Below, piece by piece: positions 31,874 to 40,770 of a stretch of 61,774 nt of DNA. Source of the DNA: Fimenecus sp045543095 (GTDB lineage: Bacteria > Bacillota > Clostridia > Oscillospirales > Acutalibacteraceae); contig JAZQMC010000021.1 in assembly GCA_045543095.1 (NCBI GenBank), forward strand, positions 1-61,774, given 5' to 3'. The notes beneath the pieces were generated by a model that was not told the origin of the DNA, ran no database searches, and worked only from the letters and a program-made list of their open reading frames with translations. How positions within the stretch are numbered: the first letter of the stretch is position 1; each line of letters starts with the position of its first letter. A program made the translations under genes and the position numbers.

Positions 31874-32022
31874 AAATCAGTATCGTTTTTGAAACTCCCA
31901 AGAGTTTTTGATGAAACGTGAAAGGGTTTGTTGCCGAAGAAAAAACAGGGCTTGGGATTTGATTTTTCTGGTTGTATTATTAAAAGTAATATGACTGTCA
32001 TCATTTATTGATGGAGTGCTTT
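31857..32022 (+). promoter_or_regulatory. Lysine riboswitch (L-box)
   Basis: Upstream of asd-dapA-dapB and carrying the L-box landmarks in order: GAGGTGCAG, AGTA after the first stem, AGAGTTTTTGATGAAACGTGAAAGGG, TTGCCGAAG, TTGGGATTTGATTTTTCTGG-type P4 region, and ACTGTCATCA ... TGATGGAGTGCT closing. Lysine binding is expected to favour the downstream terminator. A hairpin GTATTATG/CATAATAC at 32024-32044 is part of the switching region. Confidence 0.9.
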
Positions 32023-32056
32023 CGTATTATGAAACCCATAATACCTATGTATTTTT

Positions 32057-32092
32057 ATCAGTAATGGTGTCATAATCATTACTGATTTTTTA
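32057..32092 (+). terminator. Riboswitch-controlled terminator
   Basis: Perfect 10-bp stem ATCAGTAATG/CATTACTGAT, 10-base loop, then TTTTTAT, ending 40 bp before asd. Confidence 0.9.
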
Positions 32093-32132
32093 TAACGAAT
32101 GATATAATATCATTTTTTGGAGGTAATTTCAA

Positions 32133-33212
32133 GTGAAAAAGTATAATGTTGGTGTAATCGGTGCAACAGGTATGGTTGGCCAGAGATTTATGACTCTTTT
32201 AGACAATCACCCATGGTTTGATGTGAAAGTTTTAGCGGCAAGTCCTCGTTCAGCAGGTAAAAAGTATTCTGACGCTGTTGGTGCTAAATGGTGCATGGAT
32301 GTAGAAATCCCTGAAGCAATGAAAAATATTGTAGTTATGGATGCAACTGCTGATATTGAAAAAATTGCATCACAGGTTGATTTCGTATTCTGTGCTGTTG
32401 ATATGAAGAAAGATGAAATCAAGGCCTTGGAAGAAGCTTATGCAAAGGCTGAATGTCCTGTTATTTCAAACAATAGTGCTCACAGACATACTCCTGACGT
32501 TCCAATGATTGTTCCTGAACTTAATGCAGACCACGCAAAGATTATTCCTGCACAAAGAAAAAGACTTGGTACAAAACGTGGATTTATCGCAGTTAAATCA
32601 AATTGCTCACTTCAGAGCTATGTTCCTGCTCTCTACCCTCTTTCAAAGTTTGGTATTAAGGATGTTCTTGTTTGCACATATCAGGCAATTTCAGGTGCAG
32701 GTAAAACATTCAAGACATGGCCTGAAATGATTGATAATGTAATCCCTTACATCGGTGGTGAGGAAGAAAAGAGTGAAAAAGAGCCACTTAAGATTTGGGG
32801 TAAGGTTGAAGGCGATGTAATCGTTGATGCAGATTCACCTAACTTTACAGCACAATGCATTCGTGTTCCTGTTTCAAATGGTCACATGGGTGCAGTTTTC
32901 GTAAGATTTGAGAATAAACCAAGCAAAGAAGAAATATTAAATATATGGAAAGACTTTGCAGGTCGTGCACAGGAATTAGAACTTCCACACGCTCCAAAGC
33001 AATTCCTTAATTACTTTGAAGAAGACAATATGCCACAGACAAAGATGCATCGTGACCTTGAAGGCGGAATGGCAATTTCTATCGGTCGTCTTCGTGAAGA
33101 TACACAGTATGACTACAAATTTGTTTGTCTTTCACACAACACCCTTCGTGGTGCTGCTGGCGGTGCAGTTCTTATGGCAGAGCTTCTTTGTGCAGAAGGA
33201 TATATGGACTAA
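32133..33212 (+). CDS. asd: Aspartate-semialdehyde dehydrogenase (archaeal/fungal-type)
   Basis: Reduces aspartyl phosphate to aspartate semialdehyde for lysine, threonine and methionine. 359 residues: NADP-binding GATGMVGQRF at the start, catalytic Cys in KSNCSLQSYVPAL, and IGGEEEKSEKEPLKIWG and HNTLRGAAGGAVLMAELL, which mark the archaeal/fungal branch rather than the E. coli or Bacillus type. Starts at GTG 32133 after GGAGG. First gene under the lysine riboswitch. Confidence 0.95.
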   Translation: MKKYNVGVIGATGMVGQRFMTLLDNHPWFDVKVLAASPRSAGKKYSDAVGAKWCMDVEIPEAMKNIVVMDATADIEKIASQVDFVFCAVDMKKDEIKALEEAYAKAECPVISNNSAHRHTPDVPMIVPELNADHAKIIPAQRKRLGTKRGFIAVKSNCSLQSYVPALYPLSKFGIKDVLVCTYQAISGAGKTFKTWPEMIDNVIPYIGGEEEKSEKEPLKIWGKVEGDVIVDADSPNFTAQCIRVPVSNGHMGAVFVRFENKPSKEEILNIWKDFAGRAQELELPHAPKQFLNYFEEDNMPQTKMHRDLEGGMAISIGRLREDTQYDYKFVCLSHNTLRGAAGGAVLMAELLCAEGYMD

Positions 33213-33235
33213 TTTCCAATTAAGGAGAATTTATT

Positions 33236-34126
33236 ATGAGTAACAATCCCATTTTTACAGGTTGTGGTGTTGCGATTGTAACACCATTTAATGATGATTT
33301 AAGTGTTAACTATAAGTCACTTGAAAATCTTCTTGAATATCACATTGCAAATGGTACTGATTCAATCGTAATTTGCGGTACTACTGGCGAAAGTGCAACT
33401 CTTACACCAAAAGAACATTCAGATGTAATTAAATTCACTTGTGACGTTGTAAATCATAGAATTCCTGTTATTGCAGGCACAGGTAGTAATGAAACAGCAT
33501 ATGCTATTGAACTTTCAAACGATGCAGAAAAAGCTGGTGCTGATGCAATGCTTGTTGTTACACCTTATTACAATAAATGCTCACAGCGTGGTCTTGTAAA
33601 GCATTATCAAGCCATTGCTGATAACACATCAAAACCAATAATTATTTATAATGTTCCAAGCAGAACAGGTGTGAATGTTCTTCCATCAACTTATGCTGAA
33701 CTTTGTGAGCATAAAAATATTATTGCAACAAAAGAAGCAAGCGGAAATATTTCACAGATTGCTGAAACAATTGCACTCTGCGGTGATAAACTTGATGTAT
33801 ATTCAGGTAACGATGACCAGATTGTTCCTTTAATGTCACTTGGCGGAAAAGGTGTGATTTCTGTTCTTTCAAATATTTGTCCAAAACTTGCACACGATAT
33901 TCCAACTCTTTATCTTGAAGGTAAAGTAAAAGAAAGTGCTGAGCTTCAGCTTAAATATCTTGACCTTATCAATGCAATGTTTATGGATGTTAACCCTATT
34001 CCTGTAAAGGTAGCTATGAGAATGATGGGATTTGATGTTGGTCCTCTTCGTATGCCACTTTGTGAAATGGAAGACGCAAAAACAGCAAAACTTGAGGCTA
34101 TTCTCAAGAAATATGAATTAATCTAA
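33236..34126 (+). CDS. dapA: 4-hydroxy-tetrahydrodipicolinate synthase
   Basis: Condenses pyruvate and aspartate semialdehyde. 296 residues, a TIM-barrel with CGTTGESATLTPKEH, the Tyr region VVTPYYNKCSQRG, and the Schiff-base Lys in IIATKEASGNI. AAGGAG precedes the ATG. Also supplies dipicolinate for spores in this type of host. Confidence 0.97.
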   Translation: MSNNPIFTGCGVAIVTPFNDDLSVNYKSLENLLEYHIANGTDSIVICGTTGESATLTPKEHSDVIKFTCDVVNHRIPVIAGTGSNETAYAIELSNDAEKAGADAMLVVTPYYNKCSQRGLVKHYQAIADNTSKPIIIYNVPSRTGVNVLPSTYAELCEHKNIIATKEASGNISQIAETIALCGDKLDVYSGNDDQIVPLMSLGGKGVISVLSNICPKLAHDIPTLYLEGKVKESAELQLKYLDLINAMFMDVNPIPVKVAMRMMGFDVGPLRMPLCEMEDAKTAKLEAILKKYELI

Positions 34127-34148
34127 TTATATTGTTGGATGTGAAAAA

Positions 34149-34901
34149 ATGACAAGGATTATTTTGAGCGGTGCTCTTGGTAAAATGGGCAAAGCAATCA
34201 CCTCTTGTGTTGAAAATAGAAATGACTGTGAAATTATTGCAGGTGTTGATTTAGCAACTGCTGATTGTGAATTTCCCATTTATAAATCATTTAATGAAAT
34301 AAACATTGATGCAGATGTGATTATTGATTTTTCACATCCGTCTGTGCTTAATGATTTATTATGTTTTGCAAAGGAAAAGAAAATTCCTGCTGTAATTGCT
34401 ACAACAGGATTAAACGAACAACAGATTGAAGAAATTAAAACTGCTTCAAATGATGTTCCCCTTTTCTTCTCTGCAAATATGTCAATTGGTGTTAGTCTTG
34501 TTTCTGAACTTGCTAAAAAAGCCGCTAAAGTTCTTCAAGGTAGTTTTGATATTGAGATTGTTGAAGCACATCACAACCAAAAAATTGATGCACCAAGTGG
34601 TACTGCATTAATGCTTGCAGATTCAATTTCAGAGGCACTCGACGAAAAACCAATTTATGAATTCGACCGTCACTCAAAGAGAATGAACCGTACAAAGAAC
34701 GAAATTGGTATCCATGCAGTTCGTGGCGGTACAATCGTTGGTGAACACGAAATAATATTTGCAGGACCTGATGAAGTTATTAAAATTTCACATTCAGCTT
34801 ACTCAAAACAATTATTTGCAAATGGTTCTGTAAATGCAGGTTTATTCCTTGTAGGTAAAGAACCGGGATTTTACTCAATGAAAGACCTTGTAAACGAATA
34901 A
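34149..34901 (+). CDS. dapB: 4-hydroxy-tetrahydrodipicolinate reductase
   Basis: 250 residues. The nucleotide-binding GALGKMGKAI opens the protein; the catalytic loop EAHHNQKIDAPSGTALMLA carries the His and Lys, and the C-terminal SVNAGLFLVGKEPGFYSM is typical. Reads on 22 bp after dapA. Confidence 0.97.
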   Translation: MTRIILSGALGKMGKAITSCVENRNDCEIIAGVDLATADCEFPIYKSFNEINIDADVIIDFSHPSVLNDLLCFAKEKKIPAVIATTGLNEQQIEEIKTASNDVPLFFSANMSIGVSLVSELAKKAAKVLQGSFDIEIVEAHHNQKIDAPSGTALMLADSISEALDEKPIYEFDRHSKRMNRTKNEIGIHAVRGGTIVGEHEIIFAGPDEVIKISHSAYSKQLFANGSVNAGLFLVGKEPGFYSMKDLVNE

Positions 34902-34913
34902 GGAGGACTTAAA

Positions 34914-35366
34914 ATGAAAACAATTGATAATATTACAATGATTGAAAATGTAACACTTATTTCTATTAACGATTCCCCTGCTGATTTTAAAGTTGTTGCA
35001 CAGATTTTTGAGATGCTTTCAAATGCAGGAATTGACGTTGATATGATTTCACAGAATCCTCCACAGGGCAAAACCTCAAATCTTTCATTCACGGTTAATG
35101 ATGAAGATTTAGGTAAAGTTTTTGAAACTGCATCGAAACTTCGTGAACTCCACCCCGAACTTAAACTTGCAATCAGTAGTGGTAACACAAAGATTTCAGT
35201 TTTTGGTGAAGGAATGAAAAATTGCCCCGGTGTTGCATCAAAAGTATTCTCTGCAATCGCATCAACAGATGCAGAGGTAAGAATGATTACAACTTCTGAA
35301 GTTGATATTTCTGTTCTCGTTTATGCACACGACGGTGATGCTGTTTATTCAGCACTTAATTCATAA
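34914..35366 (+). CDS. Stand-alone double ACT-domain protein, aspartokinase-regulatory-like
   Basis: 150 residues consisting of two ACT domains (about 10-75 and 88-150) in the arrangement of the aspartokinase C-terminus: TLISINDSPADFKVVAQIFEMLSNAGIDVDMISQNPP and ISVFGEGMKNCPGVASKVFSAIASTDAEVRMITTSEVDISVLV. No kinase domain is attached or nearby. In Bacillus an aspartokinase beta subunit of this size is made by internal initiation; here an equivalent is a separate gene in the lysine operon. It may bind lysine and regulate a kinase encoded elsewhere. GGAGG precedes the ATG. Confidence 0.8.
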   Translation: MKTIDNITMIENVTLISINDSPADFKVVAQIFEMLSNAGIDVDMISQNPPQGKTSNLSFTVNDEDLGKVFETASKLRELHPELKLAISSGNTKISVFGEGMKNCPGVASKVFSAIASTDAEVRMITTSEVDISVLVYAHDGDAVYSALNS

Positions 35367-35385
35367 TTAAATAATGATATAATTT

Positions 35386-35419
35386 AAGGCTTACTGAAAT
35401 TAATCAGTAAGCCTTTTTC
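35386..35419 (+). terminator. Terminator of the lysine operon
   Basis: Perfect 11-bp stem AAGGCTTACTG/CAGTAAGCCTT with an 8-base loop and T-run. The A-rich left side may also serve tyrS from the other strand. Confidence 0.93.
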
Positions 35420-35433
35420 TATAGGTTTATTAT

Positions 35434-36660
35434 TTAAGCTAAAATAGCCTTATAGAAGACTTTTTTACCTTTTTTAATGATTACATATCCTTTTTCAAAA
35501 TCAGCCATTGTAAGTGCTTTGAAGGGCTCTGTCACCTTTTCATCATCAACAGATACGCCACCTTGTTCAATAAGACGACGGCACTCACCTTTTGATTTTG
35601 CAATACCTGCTTTAATCATAATATCAGCAACAAGTACACTATCATCGTTAAAATCGTCTGCAGTGAGTTCTACTGTTGGCATATTCTCTGTATTACCCTT
35701 ACCTGAGAAAAGTGCTCTTGCACCTTCCTGAGCCTTTGTAGCCTCTTCTTCACCGTGAACGAGCTTTGTAAGTTCAAAAGCAAGAATTTCTTTTGCAGTG
35801 TTTAACTGACTGCCTTCCCAACTATCCATCTTTTCGATTTCTTCCATTGGTAAGAATGTGAGCATTCTTATACATTTAAGAACGTCAGCATCGTCAACAT
35901 TTCTCCAGTACTGATAGAAATCAAATGGTGATGTCTTGTTAGGGTCAAGCCAAACTGCACCTGACTGTGTTTTACCCATCTTCTTGCCTTCTGAATTGAG
36001 AAGAAGAGTAATTGTCATAGCGTGTGCATCTTTGCCGAGTTTTCTACGAATAAGCTCTGTGCCACCAAGCATATTGCTCCACTGGTCGTCGCCACCGAAC
36101 TGCATATTACAGCCGTATTTCTGGAACAACTCATAGAAGTCGTAGCTCTGCATAATCATATAGTTAAATTCAAGAAATGAAAGACCTTTTTCCATTCTCT
36201 GTTTATAACACTCTGCAGCAAGCATTCTGTTAACGCTAAAGCAAGCACCAACCTCACGAAGTACTTCAATGTAGTTAAGGTCAAGAAGCCAATCGGCATT
36301 ATTAACCATAAGTGCCTTGCCCTCTGAAAAGTCGATAAAACGACTCATCTGCCTTTTAAAGCAATCACAGTTGTGCTGAATTGTTTCTTTTGTCATCATC
36401 TGACGCATATCACTTCTACCTGATGGGTCACCAATCATAGCTGTACCGCCACCGATAAGTGCAATTGGCTTGTTACCTGCCATCTGTAATCTCTTCATAA
36501 GGCAAAGTGCCATAAAGTGGCCTACGTGTAAGCTGTCTGCAGTTGGGTCAAAACCAATATAGAAAACAGCCTTACCTTCATTAATAAGATTTTTAATTTC
36601 TTCTTCATTTGTTACCTGTGCTATAAGACCACGGGCAACGAGTTCTTCATAAACTTTCAT
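35434..36660 (-). CDS. tyrS: Tyrosyl-tRNA synthetase
   Basis: Class I synthetase, 408 residues. HIGH-type motif DPTADSLHVGHFMAL, KMSKS-type motif GKKMGKTQSGAVWLD, and a C-terminal S4 RNA-binding domain (about 345-405). GGAGG precedes the ATG. Controlled by the tyrosine T-box leader immediately upstream. Confidence 0.97.
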   Translation of the reverse strand: MKVYEELVARGLIAQVTNEEEIKNLINEGKAVFYIGFDPTADSLHVGHFMALCLMKRLQMAGNKPIALIGGGTAMIGDPSGRSDMRQMMTKETIQHNCDCFKRQMSRFIDFSEGKALMVNNADWLLDLNYIEVLREVGACFSVNRMLAAECYKQRMEKGLSFLEFNYMIMQSYDFYELFQKYGCNMQFGGDDQWSNMLGGTELIRRKLGKDAHAMTITLLLNSEGKKMGKTQSGAVWLDPNKTSPFDFYQYWRNVDDADVLKCIRMLTFLPMEEIEKMDSWEGSQLNTAKEILAFELTKLVHGEEEATKAQEGARALFSGKGNTENMPTVELTADDFNDDSVLVADIMIKAGIAKSKGECRRLIEQGGVSVDDEKVTEPFKALTMADFEKGYVIIKKGKKVFYKAILA

Positions 36661-36674
36661 AAATTCCTCCTATA

Positions 36675-36940
36675 AAAAATAAAAGTCCCCTGCAAAAAGC
36701 AGAGGACGAAAAGATTTCGTGTTACCACCTCAGTTTACTGTTATCTCACAATAACAGCCTCAACGAGTAACTATCATTACTCTGTACTATAACGGGTACG
36801 CCCGACACTTCCTACTGTTATTTCAAAAGTGCAACTCCACGATGTATTTCATAAGTTTTGCGTATGCCCTTACACCAAACGGACACTCTCTGCAACTGCA
36901 AAGTTCTTATTACTTCTTCGCTTCAAAGTCATTGAGTTTA
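36675..36940 (-). promoter_or_regulatory. T-box leader of tyrS (tyrosine specifier)
   Basis: On the minus strand the leader holds an AGA-type stem I, a probable UAC (Tyr) specifier at 36844-36846 in GAAATACATC, the T-box core GAGGTGGTAACACGAA near 36720, and a terminator (GTCCTCTGC/GCAGGGGAC then TTTTATTTTTT, 36675-36707). Uncharged tRNA-Tyr would stabilise the antiterminator and switch tyrS on. Confidence 0.92.
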
Positions 36941-36968
36941 TTATACACAATTAAAAGTATTTGTCAAG
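36941..36968 (-). promoter_or_regulatory. Promoter of the tyrS T-box transcript
   Basis: Minus strand TTGACA, 16-bp spacer, TATAAT; it starts right after the recN stop codon. Confidence 0.8.
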
Positions 36969-38642
36969 TTAATATTTTTTTGCATTATCAATCATTTCTG
37001 CCGCCGCGTCAAGTGACAACTGTGTAGCTTCAATTCCGCCGATTATTCGTGCTAATTCGTGAATTCTGCCGTTATTATTGAGTAATTCAACTTTTGTATA
37101 AGTCATATTTTCGCTTTCAGATTTCGAAATTAAGAAATGATTATCTGCAAAGCAAGCAATCTGTGCCAAATGTGTTACACAAAGTACTTGACGGTTTTTA
37201 GAAACCTCTTTAAGTTTAATACCAATCTTCTGTGCCGCACGACCACTAACTCCTGTATCAACTTCGTCAAAAATAAGTGTTTGAATATTATCTTTTGAGG
37301 CTAAAACATTCTTAATTGCAAGCATAATTCGTGATAATTCACCGCCAGAAGCAATCTTTGATAGTGGCTTTGGTTCTTCACCTGCATTGGCAGAAATTAG
37401 GAAATATATTTCGTCTGCACCGGTTTCGTCAAATTGCTTTCTGTTCTGCACAATCTTAAATGAAATTGATGCCATATCGAGAAATGCAAGTTCGTTTTTT
37501 ACATTCTCAATGAAATTTTCGCCATATTTTTGACGGTTAGCAGATAATTTTCTGCTTGCCTTATCCATTATTTCATATTTTTCATTTAGCTCAATTGCAA
37601 GTTCTTCCTTAAGCTTATCAGAAAAAGTAATTTCTTCTAATTCTTTCTGTGCATTCTCAAGAAATTCAAGAATTTCAGTTTCATTCTGACCATATTTCTT
37701 TGAAAGTCTGAATAAAACATCAAGTCTTTCTTCAATTATATCAAGCTCATTGGGGTCAACATCAAGAGAATAAAGAAAACTGTTAAGTTCACTTGCACAA
37801 TCAGCAATATTATAAGACATTTCAGAAATGGTATCTGACACCGTGTTGAGAGTTTCATCATAAGCAGACGCCTTTACAAGCGAATTTGATGCAGTATTCA
37901 GCATATCGGCAACACCTGAAAAATTATCGTTACCATTTATTATTTCAACTGCATTATTAACAAGGGCTAAAAGTTGTTCAGCATTTTGCAATACCTTTTT
38001 ACGCTTTTCAAGTTCAGCCCACTCACCTATTTTTACATCAGCATCTTCAATTTCCTTAATTTGATAAGACAAAAGGTCAATTTTTCTTGCCTTTTCACTT
38101 TCGTTAACAATTAAATTATCAAATCTTTTTTTAAGAGTTTGATATTCATTATAATGGCACAAATACTCATCAAGAATATCGTTGTTTTCTGCAAAACTAT
38201 CAATATATGTATAATGCAATTCTTCATTCAAAAGATTATGATTATCCATCTGTCCGTGGACATTTATAAGAGCTTCCCCAATCTTTTTAAGCATTGATAC
38301 AGTCACACTTGTACCGTTGATTTTACAAGTGTTTTTGCCGTCGAGTGAAATTTTTCTTGAAATATGTAAAGAATTATCTTCTTCGTTTTCAATACCGAAT
38401 TCATCAAGAACAGAAATAACATCACTATTGATGTTTTCAAAAAAGGCAGAAACCTCAGCATTATTACTGCCTGTTCTTATAAGTTCGCGTGACGTTCTTT
38501 CACCTAAAATAGCATTAATGGCATCAATTATAATTGATTTACCTGCACCAGTTTCGCCGGTCAACACATTAAGACCGTTATCAAAATCAATAACAGCCTC
38601 TTTGATAATAGCAATATTTGATATTTTAAGATTAGAAAGCAT
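36969..38642 (-). CDS. recN: DNA repair protein RecN
   Basis: SMC-like ATPase acting early at double-strand breaks. 557 residues, complete: N-terminal GETGAGKSIIIDAINAILGERTS Walker A, two long coiled-coil regions (about 150-380), and C-terminal LSKIASGGELSRIMLAIKNVLA signature with Walker B IFDEVDTGVSGRAAQKIG. Five bp after argR, the last gene of a long minus-strand operon. Confidence 0.96.
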   Translation of the reverse strand: MLSNLKISNIAIIKEAVIDFDNGLNVLTGETGAGKSIIIDAINAILGERTSRELIRTGSNNAEVSAFFENINSDVISVLDEFGIENEEDNSLHISRKISLDGKNTCKINGTSVTVSMLKKIGEALINVHGQMDNHNLLNEELHYTYIDSFAENNDILDEYLCHYNEYQTLKKRFDNLIVNESEKARKIDLLSYQIKEIEDADVKIGEWAELEKRKKVLQNAEQLLALVNNAVEIINGNDNFSGVADMLNTASNSLVKASAYDETLNTVSDTISEMSYNIADCASELNSFLYSLDVDPNELDIIEERLDVLFRLSKKYGQNETEILEFLENAQKELEEITFSDKLKEELAIELNEKYEIMDKASRKLSANRQKYGENFIENVKNELAFLDMASISFKIVQNRKQFDETGADEIYFLISANAGEEPKPLSKIASGGELSRIMLAIKNVLASKDNIQTLIFDEVDTGVSGRAAQKIGIKLKEVSKNRQVLCVTHLAQIACFADNHFLISKSESENMTYTKVELLNNNGRIHELARIIGGIEATQLSLDAAAEMIDNAKKY

Positions 38643-38647
38643 AAATA

Positions 38648-39097
38648 TCAGCCTTTCAGCATTGCTTTGATTGTGTCAATTACAACACTAGTAGCGTGCA
38701 GCTCTTTACAGGCAACAAAAATTGTATCATCCCCTGCCAAAGCACCCACAACACCATCAAGATGAATATGTTCAAGTGCCATACATGCCGCATTTGCAGT
38801 TCCGGGATAGCATTTAATAACAACAATATTCATTGCAGCTTCAACTGATAAAACTGAACGAGTAAAAATCATTTTAAAATTGTCGTCAGTATTATCAGAC
38901 TTTTCTGTAACTGCATATCGTGTTTCATTTTTCCCGTAATGCTCTTTAATGAGCTTTAATTCTTTAATATCGCGTGAAATCGTTGCTTGTGTTACATTAA
39001 ATCCATTCTCACGAAGCATATTGATTATTTCTTCTTGAGTAGAAACATTATTATTTTTTATGAACTCCAATATAAGCTCGTGTCTTCTTTTTTTCAT
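38648..39097 (-). CDS. argR: Arginine repressor ArgR/AhrC
   Basis: 149 residues. The N-terminal winged helix (MKKRRHELILEFIKNNNVSTQEEIINML ... ATISRDIKELKLIK) binds ARG boxes; the C-terminal hexamerisation and arginine-binding domain shows GTANAACMALEH and GALAGDDTIFVAC. Position between nadK and recN is conserved in Firmicutes, where it often lies before recN. Confidence 0.96.
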   Translation of the reverse strand: MKKRRHELILEFIKNNNVSTQEEIINMLRENGFNVTQATISRDIKELKLIKEHYGKNETRYAVTEKSDNTDDNFKMIFTRSVLSVEAAMNIVVIKCYPGTANAACMALEHIHLDGVVGALAGDDTIFVACKELHATSVVIDTIKAMLKG

Positions 39098-39098
39098 T

Positions 39099-39953
39099 TC
39101 ATATTTTCCTTTGCGATAATTTACTGTTTAGAATGTCATAAAATTCATCGGTTTTAATTCTTATAAATTCTGCATAATAGTCAGATTTTCTGATTTTAAC
39201 CTTAAAATCATCGGAAAGCTCAATTGATTTTTCGCCGTCAGCCGAAATACAGATTTTTTGATTTTTCTTTGCAGATTTTACAGTTATTACCGATTTTTCA
39301 TTAAAAACAAGCGAACGGTTTAACGGTGAATGTGTGCAGATTGGTGTAAGAGTAATACATTGTAAATCGGGGTCAATAACAGGACCTCCCGCCGACCATG
39401 AATATGCTGTTGAACCTGTAGGGGTTGAAAGCACAATGCCATCAGCACGGTAACTGTTAATTTTTCTGTTATCACAAAAAGCGTCAAGGTCAATTAGCTT
39501 AATTTCACTGCCTCTGGCGATAGCAACGTCATTAAGGCAATAACCTAAAAATTTTTCACCATCTGAATTTTTTACGGATACTTCAAGCATCATACGCTTA
39601 TCTGTTGTAAAATCGCCTGTAAGAAGCTTTTCAAGTAAATGAAGTTCATTACCTTCAAGCCCTGCTAAAAATGCTAAATTACCCGCATTTATGCAAAGAA
39701 CGGGCTTTTTGTGTAATGCCGCCTGCTTTGCAGTACTTATATATGAACCGTCACCGCCGATTGCAATAAGTAAATCAACATTTGAGTATATATCATTTGT
39801 AAAATTCACATCAGAAAATTCAAGCGATAACTCATTTTTAAAATCAGCATTAAAATAAAAATCAATATTCAATTGCTTTAAAATGGTTACAGTTTCTTTT
39901 GTAACATCAAGAGTTTTTTCTCTTGTAAGATTTGGTACAATGCCAATTTTCAA
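39099..39953 (-). CDS. nadK: NAD kinase
   Basis: Phosphorylates NAD to NADP. 284 residues, with IAIGGDGSYISTAKQAA and the substrate-binding TPTGSTAYSWSAGGPVIDP ... ICTHSPLNRSLVF. I use TTG 39953, one base after the tlyA stop and five after GGTGA; longer frames add residues not seen in the family (kinase start LKIGIVPN). Confidence 0.93.
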   Translation of the reverse strand: MKIGIVPNLTREKTLDVTKETVTILKQLNIDFYFNADFKNELSLEFSDVNFTNDIYSNVDLLIAIGGDGSYISTAKQAALHKKPVLCINAGNLAFLAGLEGNELHLLEKLLTGDFTTDKRMMLEVSVKNSDGEKFLGYCLNDVAIARGSEIKLIDLDAFCDNRKINSYRADGIVLSTPTGSTAYSWSAGGPVIDPDLQCITLTPICTHSPLNRSLVFNEKSVITVKSAKKNQKICISADGEKSIELSDDFKVKIRKSDYYAEFIRIKTDEFYDILNSKLSQRKI

Positions 39954-39954
39954 A

Positions 39955-40770
39955 TTATTCACCACGCAATACAATATGTGATTTATCAATTATTTCGTTT
40001 ATTTGTGCTTCATTAACTGCCAAAATTTTTTCGGTTTCTTTAGAAAGATAAACAAGATATTCAATATTGCCTTCAGGCCCTCTAATTGGAGAGAAATCAA
40101 GTCCCAATACAGAAAATCCTATTTCATAAGCAAATTCCACAATTGAAGAAACAACCTCTTTGTGTGTTTCTATATCTCTTACAACACCTTTTTTGCCGAC
40201 TTTATCCTTGCCAGCCTCAAACTGTGGTTTAATCAATGCAACAGTCTGTCCACCAATTTTAAGAAAATCAAAAAGTACAGGCAAAATCTTTTTAAGAGAA
40301 ATAAAAGAAACATCAATACTTGCAAAATCAATTTCTTCGGTAACAGTTTCATTTGTAAGATAACGGAAATTTGTACGTTCAAGATTAACTACACGTTCGT
40401 CAGTACGCAATTTCCAAGCAAGCTGACCGTAGCCCACATCAATTGCATATACTTTTGATGCACCACATTGGAGCATACAATCGGTAAAACCGCCGGTTGA
40501 TGCACCAATATCCATACAAACACAATTATCAAGGGTTATGGGAAAAGTTTTCATGGCTTTTTCAAGTTTGTAACCACCACGGCTCACAAATGGCATCTTT
40601 TTACCTTTAAATTCAATTTTATCTTTTTCTTTTACTGTGTAGCCTGCTTTTGTTTCCTTTTGACCGTTAACATAAATTTCACCTGACATAATAATTGCCG
40701 AGGCTTTTGAACGAGTTTCAGCAAAACCTAATTCAACCACAACTGTATCAAGTCTTTTCTTTTCAGCCAT
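39955..40770 (-). CDS. tlyA: TlyA family rRNA 2'-O-methyltransferase
   Basis: 271 residues: an N-terminal S4 RNA-binding domain (LDTVVVELGFAETRSKASAIIMSGEIYVNGQ) and an FtsJ-like methyltransferase with DIGASTGGFTDCMLQ and the KPQFEAGKDKVGKKGVVRD segment. Members methylate ribosomal RNA cytidines; older annotation as hemolysin is not implied here. Overlaps dxs by 8 bp. Confidence 0.93.
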   Translation of the reverse strand: MAEKKRLDTVVVELGFAETRSKASAIIMSGEIYVNGQKETKAGYTVKEKDKIEFKGKKMPFVSRGGYKLEKAMKTFPITLDNCVCMDIGASTGGFTDCMLQCGASKVYAIDVGYGQLAWKLRTDERVVNLERTNFRYLTNETVTEEIDFASIDVSFISLKKILPVLFDFLKIGGQTVALIKPQFEAGKDKVGKKGVVRDIETHKEVVSSIVEFAYEIGFSVLGLDFSPIRGPEGNIEYLVYLSKETEKILAVNEAQINEIIDKSHIVLRGE

